A stretch of 64,000 bases of DNA from Polynucleobacter sp. UK-Mo-2m-Kol15 (GCF_018881505.1 NZ_JACVQC010000001.1:372001-436000), one strand, 5' to 3'; shown: positions 48,459-58,591, counted from the first letter of the stretch. A program made the numbers and translations. The notes: generated by a model not told the origin, from the sequence alone.

Positions 48459-49250
48459 ATGAACACTCAAAAAGCGAAGCGCATCGTAGTTAAGGTAGGC
48501 TCAAGTCTAGTCACCAACAATGGTGAAGGCTTAGATCGTGCTGCAATTGGTATGTGGGCCGAACAAATGGCCGCCTTATTGGCCGCTGGCAATGAGGTAT
48601 TGATGGTAAGTTCCGGTGCGATTGCTGAAGGCATGCAGCGTCTTGGTTGGGCTAAGCGCCCAAAAGAAATTCATCAACTACAAGCTGCAGCTGCCGTTGG
48701 TCAAATGGGATTGGTTCAGGTTTATGAAAGTTGTTTTGCGCGATTTAATTTACGAAGCGCGCAAGTATTATTAACTAATGCTGATCTAGCGCATGCAGAG
48801 CGTAACGCTAACGCTAAGGCGACTTTAGATACCTTGCTGAAACTGGGTGTTATCCCAATCATCAATGAAAACGACACTGTTGTTACTGATGAAATTAAAT
48901 TTGGTGATAACGACAGCTTAGCCGCATTAGTCACTAATTTAGTTCATGCAGATTTGTTGGTAATTCTGACTGATCAGGGTGGCTTGTATACCGCTGATCC
49001 ACGTCAAGATGCTTCTGCCACTCTTTTAAGTGATGTTATCGCTGGTGATCCTGCTTTAGAAAAAATGGCTGGAGGAGCTGCAAGCGAGCTCAGCAAGGGA
49101 GGCATGCTAACCAAGGTACTTGCTGCTAAGGTTGCAGCCCAAAGTGGAGCCTCTACTATCATTGCTTGTGGGCGTGAGTCAGATGTGCTTACGCGCCTAA
49201 TCAAGGGTGAAAAACTGGGTACTTATCTATCACCAAGCACTAAGATTTAA
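48459..49250 (+). CDS. proB: Glutamate 5-kinase, kinase domain only
   Basis: ProB phosphorylates glutamate in the first step of proline synthesis. The 263-residue amino-acid-kinase domain is intact: [11 protein letters not shown] (about 9-19), [48 protein letters not shown] and [14 protein letters not shown]. coli ProB (367) and most betaproteobacterial homologues have an extra C-terminal PUA domain; here the protein stops after [10 protein letters not shown] and the next gene begins 12 bp later on the other strand. It lies after obgE, as in many relatives. Confidence 0.94.
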   Translation: MNTQKAKRIVVKVGSSLVTNNGEGLDRAAIGMWAEQMAALLAAGNEVLMVSSGAIAEGMQRLGWAKRPKEIHQLQAAAAVGQMGLVQVYESCFARFNLRSAQVLLTNADLAHAERNANAKATLDTLLKLGVIPIINENDTVVTDEIKFGDNDSLAALVTNLVHADLLVILTDQGGLYTADPRQDASATLLSDVIAGDPALEKMAGGAASELSKGGMLTKVLAAKVAAQSGASTIIACGRESDVLTRLIKGEKLGTYLSPSTKI

Positions 49251-49262
49251 CTGCATCTTGGT

Positions 49263-49832
49263 TTAATCCATCACTCCATAAGAGTTGGTGGGTTTGATGC
49301 CGCCTATGAATCCATTTGGATTGAGTGATTGAATAATAGTCTTGATGTTTTTTTCTTGGGAAGTGAAATTGCAAAGAGCACCTTGAGCTAAAGCAGCTTG
49401 GTAGCGATTTGGAACATTATCCTTAATCATGTTCCAGCTGGAAAGTGGGTTTTCTCTCCATGTTCCACTCTCAAAAGTACCATATAAGCGCCATTGGAAA
49501 GAGTCGCAACGAATACCTTCGTATTGAACTTGGTTGTTAGCATTGGGACTAGTAATAATAACGGTGTATCTAGTAACACCATCGTTGCCAATCAAAATGG
49601 AGTCAATGTCAACCGCAAACTTAAAGATAGTCTGTTGTGACACATAAAAAGGCTGAATAGCTGTCTTATTGGGGGGGTTTAGTGGCATTGCCGTAGTGCC
49701 CTCCTTAAATACCATCGGTGCAAATGGATCGACCCCACTCTCTAGAGGATCGCCCGCACATCCAGCTAGAGCCAAGCTGATCGCTAAACCAAGGATTGAG
49801 GGTCGCAGAATACAAGTGGAGGTTTTCATCAT
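49263..49832 (-). CDS. CNP1-like family lipoprotein
   Basis: A 189-residue exported protein. A signal peptide ends in LALAGC, so the Cys at about 25 is lipidated. The mature part carries [24 protein letters not shown] and a [24 protein letters not shown] segment (residues 104-125), the pattern of the CNP1-like/DUF family seen next to rppH in Burkholderiales. Its function is unknown. It overlaps the rppH stop by 4 bp, so the two are co-translated. Two start Met codons (MMK) are present. Confidence 0.75.
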   Translation of the reverse strand: MMKTSTCILRPSILGLAISLALAGCAGDPLESGVDPFAPMVFKEGTTAMPLNPPNKTAIQPFYVSQQTIFKFAVDIDSILIGNDGVTRYTVIITSPNANNQVQYEGIRCDSFQWRLYGTFESGTWRENPLSSWNMIKDNVPNRYQAALAQGALCNFTSQEKNIKTIIQSLNPNGFIGGIKPTNSYGVMD

Positions 49833-50425
49833 GGCTTGTCAGTGGGTTTTACTTCTATAGGCTCATCTTCTTCGCCCCCATAGAGGGATTGAAGTAAATC
49901 GAGAGGAGATCCCCAGGCAAGTTGCTGCATACGGATGCCGCGGGATAGGTAGCGTGCCAGTTCAGAAAGGGCTAGCTGATAGACTTCGCGCTTGAAATCA
50001 ATCACTGAATCTAGTTGAATCCAAAATGGAACCCAGCGCCAAGCATCAAATTCAGGGTGCTCCGAGGCGCGAAGGTGAATATCGCTGTCCAGACCAACTA
50101 AACGCAGTAAAAACCAAATTTGTTTTTGACCGCGATAGCTGGCTCTATGGGTTTTGGAGGGATGTTGGCGGCGCAAGAACTCCTCAGGGACGTCATAACG
50201 AAGCCAGTCCCTGGTCCGTCCAATAATTTGGACATGTTCCGGCAGCAAGCCAACTTCCTCATGCAATTCGCGGTACATGGCCTGCTCTGGGCTCTCGCCA
50301 TGCTGAATCCCACCCTGTGGAAACTGCCACGAATGCTGCCCAACGCGCTTTCCCCAGAAAACCTCGTTATGGCTATTGAGGAGGACTATGCCGACATTGG
50401 GTCGATACCCTTCACGGTCAAGCAT
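49829..50425 (-). CDS. rppH: RNA pyrophosphohydrolase RppH
   Basis: RppH (NudH) removes 5'-pyrophosphate from RNA and triggers RNase E decay. From the ATG at 50425 the protein has 198 residues and begins [15 protein letters not shown], the family start. The Nudix box is [20 protein letters not shown] followed by VG; HSWQFPQ precedes it. GAGG sits 9 nt upstream of this ATG. A longer frame to 50494 would overlap divergent proS and is rejected. Confidence 0.95.
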   Translation of the reverse strand: MLDREGYRPNVGIVLLNSHNEVFWGKRVGQHSWQFPQGGIQHGESPEQAMYRELHEEVGLLPEHVQIIGRTRDWLRYDVPEEFLRRQHPSKTHRASYRGQKQIWFLLRLVGLDSDIHLRASEHPEFDAWRWVPFWIQLDSVIDFKREVYQLALSELARYLSRGIRMQQLAWGSPLDLLQSLYGGEEDEPIEVKPTDKP

Positions 50426-50475
50426 GAGATCGTGCCTCAAATCCTTTAAAATCAATGATTTGATTATATCCATAC

Positions 50476-52218
50476 ATGAAAGCCTCTCAGTCATTTCTAG
50501 CCACGTTAAAAGAAGCCCCTTCCGACGCTGAGGTGGTTTCGCACAAACTCATGGTGCGTGCCGGTTTAATTCGTAAGCTCAGCGCAGGTATTTACAACTA
50601 TTTACCCTTGGGTTTGAAGTCTATTCGCAAGGTTGAGAACATCATCCGCGAGGAAATGAATCGCGCAGGCGCAATCGAGTTACTAATGCCAATGATTCAG
50701 CCTGCAGAGTTGTGGCAAGAGACGAGTCGTTGGGAGAAGATGGGGCCTGAGTTACTCCGCATTAAAGATCGCCATGACCGCGACTTTTTAATTCAACCAA
50801 CATCTGAAGAGGTTGTGACAGATTTAGCGCGTAATGAAATTAAGAGTTACAAGCAGCTCCCAGTGAATTTTTATCAAATTCAGACTAAGTTCCGTGATGA
50901 GCGTCGCCCTCGTTTTGGGATCATGCGTGGGCGCGAGTTCAGTATGAAGGATGCATACTCCTTTGATCGTGATGCCGATGGATTGAAAAAATCTTATCAA
51001 ATCATGTTCGATGCTTACACCCGAATTTTCAAACGCATGGGTTTGAAATTTCGTGCGGTAACGGCAGACAACGGCGCCATTGGTGGATCAGGTAGTCAAG
51101 AGTTTCATGTGATAGCTGATACTGGTGAAGATGCGATTGTGTATTGTCCGAACTCTGATTACGCTGCCAATCTAGAGGCTGCTGAGTCAGTGTCCTTGAT
51201 TGTGTCACGAAGTCCTGAAACTCAGGCAATGACTAAAGTTGCTACACCAAACCAAACTAATTGCGCTGACGTAGCGAAGTTTTTAAAGTTGCCACTAGAG
51301 CAAACCGTGAAATCATTATTGTTTGCTGCTGATCAAGGAGAAGGTCCGACTAAGCTATTTATGGTGCTAGTACGTGGCGATCATGAGCTCAATGAAATTA
51401 AAGCGAGCAAGATTCCCGGTATGGCTGAGTCACGCTTTGCTAGTGAGGCTGAGATCAAGCAAGCATGTAATGCACCAGCAGGCTATTTAGGCCCAGTTGG
51501 AATTGATGCTGCTGTAACCATAGTGGCAGATCGCACTGTTGCTAATATGGCAGACTTTGTATGTGGTGCTAATGAAGCAGGCTATCACTTAACCGGAGTG
51601 AATTGGGGCCGTGATTTGCCAGAGCCTTTGGTAATGGATCTGCGCAATGCAGTTGCGGGAGATCCGTCCCCTGACGGTAAAGGTGTTGTCGATATTTGTC
51701 GAGGTATTGAGGTAGGCCATGTATTCCAATTGGGTACGCGGTACTCTGAAGCAATGGGCTGCACTTACTTAGATCAGCAAGGCAAAGCACAGCCGATGGT
51801 AATGGGTTGTTATGGCATTGGCGTAACACGTTTATTGGGCGCAGCAATTGAGCAGGGTAATGATGAGCGTGGAATTATCTGGCCGATTTCGATGGCACCA
51901 TTTGAGGTGGTGATCTGCCCAATGGGCTATGATAAATCTGAAGCAGTGAAAGCTGCTGCCGATCAATTGCATGATGAGTTGCTTGCTGCTCAGGTGGATG
52001 TGGTACTTGATGATCGCGGCGAGAGACCCGGGGCAATGTTTGCTGATTGGGAGCTAATCGGTGTGCCATTCCGAGTCGTGATTGGTGATCGTGGTTTAGC
52101 AGATACTCAGGTAGAGTTCAAGGGCCGTACTGATGCTGAATCAATCAATATTCCGCTGCCAGAAATTACAGCAAAAGTAATTTCTGCAATCGAGGCAGCT
52201 AAGAAATTAGTTTCTTAA
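50476..52218 (+). CDS. proS: Prolyl-tRNA synthetase
   Basis: A 580-residue class II tRNA synthetase of the bacterial ProS type. The start [19 protein letters not shown], motif 2 [18 protein letters not shown], the YbaK-like editing insert between about residues 230 and 380 ([21 protein letters not shown]), motif 3 with [10 protein letters not shown], and the anticodon-binding domain from [13 protein letters not shown] are all present. The ATG has no Shine-Dalgarno, and only 50 bp separate it from divergent rppH. Confidence 0.97.
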   Translation: MKASQSFLATLKEAPSDAEVVSHKLMVRAGLIRKLSAGIYNYLPLGLKSIRKVENIIREEMNRAGAIELLMPMIQPAELWQETSRWEKMGPELLRIKDRHDRDFLIQPTSEEVVTDLARNEIKSYKQLPVNFYQIQTKFRDERRPRFGIMRGREFSMKDAYSFDRDADGLKKSYQIMFDAYTRIFKRMGLKFRAVTADNGAIGGSGSQEFHVIADTGEDAIVYCPNSDYAANLEAAESVSLIVSRSPETQAMTKVATPNQTNCADVAKFLKLPLEQTVKSLLFAADQGEGPTKLFMVLVRGDHELNEIKASKIPGMAESRFASEAEIKQACNAPAGYLGPVGIDAAVTIVADRTVANMADFVCGANEAGYHLTGVNWGRDLPEPLVMDLRNAVAGDPSPDGKGVVDICRGIEVGHVFQLGTRYSEAMGCTYLDQQGKAQPMVMGCYGIGVTRLLGAAIEQGNDERGIIWPISMAPFEVVICPMGYDKSEAVKAAADQLHDELLAAQVDVVLDDRGERPGAMFADWELIGVPFRVVIGDRGLADTQVEFKGRTDAESINIPLPEITAKVISAIEAAKKLVS

Positions 52219-52239
52219 GATAGAAATTTTTTCTAACGA

Positions 52240-53622
52240 TTATTTTTTAAAGAGTCCGCCAATACCCTTGGCGGCTCCTTTTGCAGCCATGGATGCCATG
52301 GTGCGTGCCATCTTGCCACCCTTGAATTGCTTCATCATGGTTTGCATTTGCTCAAACTGCGCTAATAGACGATTTACTTCTTGAACCTCGACACCCGCAC
52401 CGGCTGCAATACGACGTTTGCGAGTAGCTTTTAGTAACTCAGGTTTGGCACGCTCTTTTGGTGTCATGCTGTCAATGATGCCGCGCATCCGTTTTGTTTG
52501 TTTATCTGCAGCGCTCATATTCGTTTTAGAGGCTGCTTGCGCCATATGACTTGGTAACTTATCCATCAAGCTAGCCATGCCACCCATTTGTTGCATCTGT
52601 GCGAGTTGATCTCGGAAGTCACTTAGATCAAATCCACCCTTTGAGATTTTGCTGGCGAGCTTTTCTGCTTTGGCAACGTCGACGTTTTGTTGAGCTTGTT
52701 CAACCAAGGCAAGAATGTCGCCCATACCCAAAATACGGCTCGCCATCCTCTCAGCATCAAAAGCTTCGAGACCGTCCATCTTCTCAGCAATACCAATGAA
52801 CTTGAGCGGTACCCCAGTGATTTGGCGTACTGAAAGCGCAGCACCACCACGTGAATCACCATCTAACTTAGTGAGTATGACACCAGTGAGTGGGAGTGCC
52901 TCATGGAATGCTTTAGCTGTATTGACAGCATCCTGACCCAGCATGGCATCGACTACGAATAAGGTTTCAATTGGATTGAGATTAGCATGCAAAGTTTTAA
53001 TTTCTTGCATGAGCGCTTCATCTATACCGAGACGACCAGCTGTATCCACTAGCAGCACATCAAAATAATGACGGCGCGCCCAATCTAGGGCTGCGGCGGC
53101 GATTTCACTAGGTTTTTGATTGCTATTGCTTGGGAAAAATTCAGCGCCAACTTGTTTACTGACGGTTTCTAGTTGCTCTATGGCAGCTGGACGATATACG
53201 TCGCAAGAAACAGTCAGCACTTTCTTTTTCTTCTTCTCTTGCAGAAATTTAGCTAGCTTACCAACGGAGGTAGTTTTACCTGCACCCTGTAAGCCAGCCA
53301 TGAGGATTACTGCTGGGGGTTGGGTAGCCAGATTGAGCTCACCACTTTGTGAGGTGTCGCCACGCATGACTTGAGCCAGTTCACGCTGTACAACACCTAC
53401 TAGCGCTTGGCCCGGGCTGAGACTGCCGACTACTTCTTCACCAAGGGCTTTAAATTTAATTTGCTCTAGTAAAGATTTAACAACGGGAAGCGCGACGTCT
53501 GCCTCCAACAAGGCCAGACGGATCTCCCGAAGCATTTCTGCGGTATTCGCCTCAGTAAGGCGAGCCTGCCCCCGCATTGTTTTAACAACACGAGATAGGC
53601 GATCGGTGAGATTCTCTAGCAT
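52240..53622 (-). CDS. ffh: Signal recognition particle protein Ffh
   Basis: Ffh with 4.5S RNA targets nascent membrane proteins to SecYEG. The 460-residue protein has the N domain, the G domain with G1 GLQGAGKTTSVGKLA, G3 VDTAGRLGIDEALM, G4 LTKLDGDSRGGAALS, then the methionine-rich M domain (QMQQMGGMASLMDKLP onward) that binds RNA and signal sequences. Only 20 bp lie between its start and that of the divergent CcsA-like gene. Confidence 0.97.
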   Translation of the reverse strand: MLENLTDRLSRVVKTMRGQARLTEANTAEMLREIRLALLEADVALPVVKSLLEQIKFKALGEEVVGSLSPGQALVGVVQRELAQVMRGDTSQSGELNLATQPPAVILMAGLQGAGKTTSVGKLAKFLQEKKKKKVLTVSCDVYRPAAIEQLETVSKQVGAEFFPSNSNQKPSEIAAAALDWARRHYFDVLLVDTAGRLGIDEALMQEIKTLHANLNPIETLFVVDAMLGQDAVNTAKAFHEALPLTGVILTKLDGDSRGGAALSVRQITGVPLKFIGIAEKMDGLEAFDAERMASRILGMGDILALVEQAQQNVDVAKAEKLASKISKGGFDLSDFRDQLAQMQQMGGMASLMDKLPSHMAQAASKTNMSAADKQTKRMRGIIDSMTPKERAKPELLKATRKRRIAAGAGVEVQEVNRLLAQFEQMQTMMKQFKGGKMARTMASMAAKGAAKGIGGLFKK

Positions 53623-53642
53623 TTATCGATTAGACTTTCTAG

Positions 53643-54491
53643 ATGGATATTTTAGGTTACTCAGGCTCGGGATGGCTCCCATCCGTACTTTATTTACTTC
53701 TTTTGGTCTTTTTGGGCTCTCGGCCCAAGGGAAAGGTGGAGTCCTCGGCTTTTGCGGGCTTAATTCAGGCGCTGATCTTGGTGATTTTGCTAGTACATGG
53801 AATTCAGTTACATGACTCAGTCTTTACGCCAGAGGGATTTGTATTTGGTTTCGCTCAGGATCTATCGCTGATCGCTTGGGTAGGCCTCGCTTTTTATTGG
53901 TTTCAGTCTTGGTTTTTGCCAATCTCGAGTTTGCGCTGGCTCATTTTGTGTTTTGCACTGGTTTGCTCAGTTCTACCGGCAATTTTCTCTGGCACCCTGA
54001 TTTCTCCAAAAGCAGTGTCTGATCCTTGGTTTAAAGGACACTTTATTGTGGCGACTATCTCAGTTGGCTTGCTGAGTCTAGCAGCGATTCACGCTACGTT
54101 AATGAGTATTCAAGATCGTGCGCTACATCGTCAGTTGGTCATCACTCCAAATAGCCGCTTAGCCCATTGGCTTGAGGATTTGCCTCCATTAATGACTATG
54201 GAAAGCCTCCTGTTTAACTTGCTCTATGTGGGTGTTGCGCTTCTGAGTTTGACTGTATTTTCCGGACTCCTCTTTTCTCAAACCTTGTTTGGTAAGCCAC
54301 TTGTTTTTGATCATAAGACTATCTTTGCCTTGATCTCCTGGGTCTTATTTACTGGGCTCTTAATAGCGCGTTGGCGTGTAGGCTTACGTGGGCGCGTAGC
54401 TGTCCGCTGGGTTTTGAGTGCATATATCGCCTTGCTCCTAGCCTATGTTGGCAGCCGATTTGTTTTGGAAGTCATTCTTCAGAGAGCATGA
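53643..54491 (+). CDS. CcsA/YpjD-like cytochrome c assembly family membrane protein
   Basis: A 282-residue protein with about eight hydrophobic helices. The C-terminal half has WFKGHFIVATISVGLLSLAAIHATLM and FDHKTIFALISWVLFTGLL, with His residues positioned as in the CcsA/CcmC/YpjD superfamily of haem-handling proteins. The tryptophan-rich WWD loop of true haem lyases is not seen, so a direct cytochrome c role is doubtful; YpjD has been suggested to relate to membrane protein quality control in E. coli. It is divergent from ffh, as in many betaproteobacteria and E. coli. Confidence 0.82.
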   Translation: MDILGYSGSGWLPSVLYLLLLVFLGSRPKGKVESSAFAGLIQALILVILLVHGIQLHDSVFTPEGFVFGFAQDLSLIAWVGLAFYWFQSWFLPISSLRWLILCFALVCSVLPAIFSGTLISPKAVSDPWFKGHFIVATISVGLLSLAAIHATLMSIQDRALHRQLVITPNSRLAHWLEDLPPLMTMESLLFNLLYVGVALLSLTVFSGLLFSQTLFGKPLVFDHKTIFALISWVLFTGLLIARWRVGLRGRVAVRWVLSAYIALLLAYVGSRFVLEVILQRA

Positions 54492-54495
54492 TATT

Positions 54496-55311
54496 TTGAT
54501 TAAGTGGTTGCTATTATTTGTTGGCGCAGGTGCTTTGTACCTTTGGATAAAAGGCAAAAAACAAACTAAGCTCAATACGAGTGAAGCTGCCAAGATAAAA
54601 GCAGAGCGAACTAAAGCTGTTGAGCCAGAGGTGATTGTTCAATGCCATCATTGTTCCTTGCACCTCCCGCAATCTGAAGCACTTACGCAAGAGAATCGCT
54701 TCTATTGCTCCCAAGAGCATCGCGATAATCTTGATAATCAGGGTTGGCTGGGCTCCGCTGCTTGGCGCCTCTCACCCAATCAGGATATTCGACCATCAGC
54801 CCTTGTGCCAGATTTGGTAGTCATTCATCACATCAGCCTACCTCCTAGCGGTTTTGTAGATCGTGTCTCCACTCAATTTATTGTGGATTTTTTCCAAAAT
54901 AAGCTAGATGCTTCGCTGCATCCTTATTTTGAAGAGATTGCCAACCAGAAAGTCTCTAGCCATTTCTTAATTTCTCGTCGTGGTGAGGTTTTTCAGTTTG
55001 TCTCTACCCATAACAAAGCTTGGCATGCAGGCGTTTCCTCCTTCTTGGGTCGTGAAAAATGTAATGATTTCTCGATCGGGATTGAGTTAGAGGGTGATAG
55101 CGACCATCCTTTTGAAGATATTCAATATTCGACACTTACTAAATTAAGTGCCCAACTAAACGCGATTTACCCCAAACTTCAGTTTGCCGGGCATAGTGAT
55201 ATTGCTCCAGGAAGAAAGCTTGATCCAGGCATGCAGTTTGATTGGAAAAAGTTTCAGAGTAAAAACAACATTCCTGTTGAGAAATTCCCCTTTGGTTTAG
55301 ATCAGCGATAG
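54496..55311 (+). CDS. ampD: Fusion of a PP0621-like membrane zinc-ribbon segment with the AmpD amidase
   Basis: AmpD cleaves the amide of 1,6-anhydroMurNAc-peptides during wall recycling. The amidase part (from about residue 85) has VVIHHISLPPSG, SSHFLISRRGEVFQFVS, HAGVSSFLGREKCNDFSIGIELEG and FAGHSDIAPGRKLDPG, giving the zinc His/His/Asp set. The first about 75 residues hold a transmembrane span (KWLLLFVGAGALYLWI) and a C-x2-C...C-x3-H cluster (CHHCSLHLPQSEALTQENRF then YCSQEH), which is a separate PP0621-like protein in relatives. The start is TTG 54496 with AGAGAG upstream; ATG 54445 would lie inside the upstream gene. Confidence 0.88.
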   Translation: MIKWLLLFVGAGALYLWIKGKKQTKLNTSEAAKIKAERTKAVEPEVIVQCHHCSLHLPQSEALTQENRFYCSQEHRDNLDNQGWLGSAAWRLSPNQDIRPSALVPDLVVIHHISLPPSGFVDRVSTQFIVDFFQNKLDASLHPYFEEIANQKVSSHFLISRRGEVFQFVSTHNKAWHAGVSSFLGREKCNDFSIGIELEGDSDHPFEDIQYSTLTKLSAQLNAIYPKLQFAGHSDIAPGRKLDPGMQFDWKKFQSKNNIPVEKFPFGLDQR

Positions 55312-55409
55312 GTCTCTAAATTAGTATGTGAGCACACGCTCACTTTCTTGCCCTTTGGCTAAAAAGGGCTACAAAAACTGCACCAAAATGAGCCCTAATT
55401 TATTGAAAA

Positions 55410-55475
55410 TATAGGGAAAAATACTTATAAATATTCGCCAGAAATATCTTACTAAATTCCGAATATTTCCCTATA
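55410..55475. promoter_or_regulatory. Nested inverted repeats upstream of nrdA
   Basis: TATAGGGAAA (55410-55419) is perfectly inverted as TTTCCCTATA (55466-55475), and AAATATTC (55429-55436) as GAATATTT (55461-55468). The right arm is a single contiguous 15-mer, whereas the left arm is split by 11 bp. The right arm overlaps the first NrdR box. Confidence 0.4.
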
Positions 55476-55514
55476 CTTAGTACCAAATGCACTTCAAGAC
55501 ACTAGATGTAGTGT
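55468..55514. promoter_or_regulatory. Tandem NrdR boxes at the nrdA promoter
   Basis: The downstream box ACACTAGATGTAGTGT (55499-55514) is close to the NrdR consensus. An upstream, weaker box TCCCTATACTTAGTAC (55468-55483) starts 31 bp earlier, about three helical turns, the spacing expected for cooperative NrdR binding. The upstream box covers a -10-like TATACT (55472-55477). Confidence 0.75.
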
Positions 55515-55584
55515 TTGAATACAGCAATACCCTATTGTTTTCAAACGATTTTTATCCAAATAACTATATATAAGCAGGAAAAAT

Positions 55585-58551
55585 ATGACATATGCCAACC
55601 CCCAGACAGTAGGACAGACTGCTGGCACAAATAATCCAGGGATGAACCCTTCGGAAGCTATGAATCAAGCCCCATCTGCTGGCTTCGTGGCTGGTGGAGT
55701 AGGTGGTGGCCAAACAACCCAATTGTCTGACTACAAAATCATTCGCCGAAATGGCTCAGTGGTGGCATTTGAGCCTTCAAAAATTGCTATTGCGGTTACC
55801 AAAGCATTTTTAGCGGTGAATGGTGGCCAGGGCGCCGCTTCCGCACGCGTTCGTGAACAAGTAGAGCAATTAACTCATGCAGTAGTACGCGCCTTGTTGC
55901 GTAGTCGTCCAAATGGGGGAACTTTCCATATTGAAGATATTCAAGACCAAGTAGAGTTGGCCTTGATGCGTAGTGGAGAGCACAATGTCGCTCGCGCTTA
56001 TGTTCTATATCGTGAAAAGCGCAACCAAGAGCGTGCAACACAACAGGGTATCGCTCAAGAAACTCAAGCAGCTACTCAAGCGGGCGAATCCGGTCTTAAG
56101 GTTACCGACAATGGCCAAGAGAAGTGGCTCGATATGGCTGCTTTGCGTACCATTATTGAGGCCGCATGCGAAGGCCTTGGTAACAATATTGATGCGAGCC
56201 CGATCATCACTGAGACTATCAAGAATTTGTACGATGGTGTGCCGATGGCGCAAGTGTATGACTCTGCAATTTTGGCATCACGCACTCTGATTGAAAAAGA
56301 TCCTGCATACAGTCAAGTGACTGCACGTATTTTGATGCACGTGATTCGCAAGGAAATCCTGGGGCGTGAAGTATTGCAAGGCGATATGCAGGCTGAGTAC
56401 GGCACCTATTTTGCCAAGTACATTAACGAAGGTATTTCTGCTGAATTGTTGGATCCACGCATGCGTGAGTTTGATCTACCAAGATTGGCCGCCGCCTTAA
56501 ATGCAAGTCGTGACTTACAGTTCAATTATCTCGGCTTGCAAACTTTATATGACCGCTATTTCTTGCACATTGAAGACCGTCGTATTGAAATGCCGCAGGC
56601 TTTCTTTATGCGCGTTGCAATGGGCTTGTCTTTGAACGAGTTGGATCGTGAGCGCCGTGCAATTGAATTTTATGAAATCCTTTCTACATTTGATTTCATG
56701 TCCAGTACGCCAACTTTATTTAACTCAGCGACAACACGTCCTCAATTATCTAGCTGCTACTTAACAACCGTGGATGATGATCTGGATGGTATCTACGAAG
56801 CCTTGAAAGAAAATGCACTCTTGTCTAAGTTTGCCGGAGGCCTAGGTAATGACTGGACAAATGTTCGCGCTTTGGGAAGTCATATCAAAGGTACTAACGG
56901 TAAGTCACAGGGTGTAGTGCCATTCTTAAAAGTGGTGAACGACACAGCGGTTGCTGTGAACCAAGGCGGTAAGCGTAAGGGTGCAGTTTGTGCTTACCTA
57001 GAAACATGGCACTTAGATATTGAAGAGTTTCTTGAGTTGCGTAAGAACACAGGTGATGATCGTCGCCGTACACATGATATGAATACTTCTAACTGGATTC
57101 CAGACTTGTTCATGAAGCGCGTGATGGAGGGTGGTGAGTGGACATTATTCTCACCTTCAAATACGCCTGACTTGCATGACAAATTTGGCAAGGCTTTTGA
57201 AGAAGCCTATGTTGCCTACGAGAAAAAAGCAGATGCTGGTGAATTAAAACCCTTCCGCCGCATTCCTGCACAACAATTGTGGCGCAAGATGTTGGGTATG
57301 TTATTTGAAACGGGTCACCCATGGATCACCTTTAAAGATCCTTGCAACATTCGTAGCCCACAACAGCACATTGGCGTAGTTCACTCCTCTAACTTGTGCA
57401 CTGAAATCACTCTCAATACAAACGAGAGCGAAATTGCAGTATGTAACTTGGGTTCTGTGAATTTGACAGCGCATATGACTACTGATGCATCTGGCAAGAT
57501 GATTTTGGATCACGAGAAACTTCAGAAAACAGTTCGCACCGCAATGCGCATGCTAGACAACGTAATTGACATCAATTACTACGCAGTTGCTAAAGCACGT
57601 AACTCTAACCTGAAGCATCGCCCAGTTGGCATGGGCATTATGGGCTTCCAGGATTGTTTGCATATGCAGCGCATTCCTTACGCTAGTGATGAGGCGGTGA
57701 AGTTTGCAGATTCTTCAATGGAAGCGGTTTGTTACTACGCCTATCAAGCATCAAATGAGCTAGCTGAAGAGCGCGGCGTTTACAGTACTTACAAAGGATC
57801 TTTGTGGGATCGCGGCATTCTTCCACAAGACTCAGTAGCGTTGTTGGCTCAAGAGCGTGGCGGTTACCTTGAAGTAGATGGTTCTTCCACTATGAATTGG
57901 GACAGCTTACGTGCACGTATTAAGCAATTTGGTATGCGCAACTCCAACTGCATAGCCATTGCACCAACGGCAACAATTTCTAACATCATTGGTGTGTCTG
58001 CTTGTATAGAGCCTACATTCCAGAACTTGTTCGTGAAATCTAACCTATCGGGCGAGTTCACTGTAGTAAACGAATACTTGGTACGCGACTTGAAGGATCG
58101 TGGTCTTTGGGATGAAGTAATGATTGCTGACTTGAAGTACTTTGACGGCACTTTATCCAAGATTGATCGTGTTCCACAAGATTTGCGTGATTTGTACGCC
58201 ACTGCATTTGAAGTTGAGCCAAGCTGGTTGGTTGAAGCCGCTTCACGTCGTCAGAAGTGGATTGACCAGGCACAGTCACTCAATATCTACATGGCTGGCG
58301 CATCAGGCAAGAAATTGGATGATACGTACAAGTTAGCTTGGTTGCGTGGCCTTAAAACTACTTACTACCTCCGCACAATGGCTGCAACGCACGTTGAGAA
58401 GTCAACGGTTACAAGCGGCCAGTTAAATGCGGTATCTAGTGGCGGTGGTGTGAATGGTACGGATGCGGCATCAGCGCAGGAGTTAGATGGTCCTGCATGC
58501 ACAATGCGCCCAGGCGATGCTGGATTTGAAGAATGTGAAGCTTGTCAGTAA
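55585..58551 (+). CDS. nrdA: Class Ia ribonucleoside-diphosphate reductase, alpha subunit
   Basis: NrdA reduces NDPs to dNDPs with the NrdB radical. The 988-residue protein has a disordered N-terminus of about 50 residues, an ATP-cone starting at KIIRRNGSVVAFEPSKIAIAV, the barrel core with NLCTEITLNTNESEIAVCNLGSVNL holding active-site Cys and Asn-Cys-Glu residues, RPVGMGIMGFQD, and the C-terminal redox pair in FEECEACQ. It is longer than E. coli NrdA (761), as in many betaproteobacteria. AGGAAAAAT precedes the ATG. It is co-transcribed with nrdB. Confidence 0.97.
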   Translation: MTYANPQTVGQTAGTNNPGMNPSEAMNQAPSAGFVAGGVGGGQTTQLSDYKIIRRNGSVVAFEPSKIAIAVTKAFLAVNGGQGAASARVREQVEQLTHAVVRALLRSRPNGGTFHIEDIQDQVELALMRSGEHNVARAYVLYREKRNQERATQQGIAQETQAATQAGESGLKVTDNGQEKWLDMAALRTIIEAACEGLGNNIDASPIITETIKNLYDGVPMAQVYDSAILASRTLIEKDPAYSQVTARILMHVIRKEILGREVLQGDMQAEYGTYFAKYINEGISAELLDPRMREFDLPRLAAALNASRDLQFNYLGLQTLYDRYFLHIEDRRIEMPQAFFMRVAMGLSLNELDRERRAIEFYEILSTFDFMSSTPTLFNSATTRPQLSSCYLTTVDDDLDGIYEALKENALLSKFAGGLGNDWTNVRALGSHIKGTNGKSQGVVPFLKVVNDTAVAVNQGGKRKGAVCAYLETWHLDIEEFLELRKNTGDDRRRTHDMNTSNWIPDLFMKRVMEGGEWTLFSPSNTPDLHDKFGKAFEEAYVAYEKKADAGELKPFRRIPAQQLWRKMLGMLFETGHPWITFKDPCNIRSPQQHIGVVHSSNLCTEITLNTNESEIAVCNLGSVNLTAHMTTDASGKMILDHEKLQKTVRTAMRMLDNVIDINYYAVAKARNSNLKHRPVGMGIMGFQDCLHMQRIPYASDEAVKFADSSMEAVCYYAYQASNELAEERGVYSTYKGSLWDRGILPQDSVALLAQERGGYLEVDGSSTMNWDSLRARIKQFGMRNSNCIAIAPTATISNIIGVSACIEPTFQNLFVKSNLSGEFTVVNEYLVRDLKDRGLWDEVMIADLKYFDGTLSKIDRVPQDLRDLYATAFEVEPSWLVEAASRRQKWIDQAQSLNIYMAGASGKKLDDTYKLAWLRGLKTTYYLRTMAATHVEKSTVTSGQLNAVSSGGGVNGTDAASAQELDGPACTMRPGDAGFEECEACQ

Positions 58552-58591
58552 GTATTTCTTACTGATCTATAAGAGAATTTAGGAGATTGTT

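Noticed and set aside
50426..50494. N-terminal extension of RppH
   Set aside because: It would overlap divergent proS, and the family N-terminus and a GAGG point to ATG 50425.
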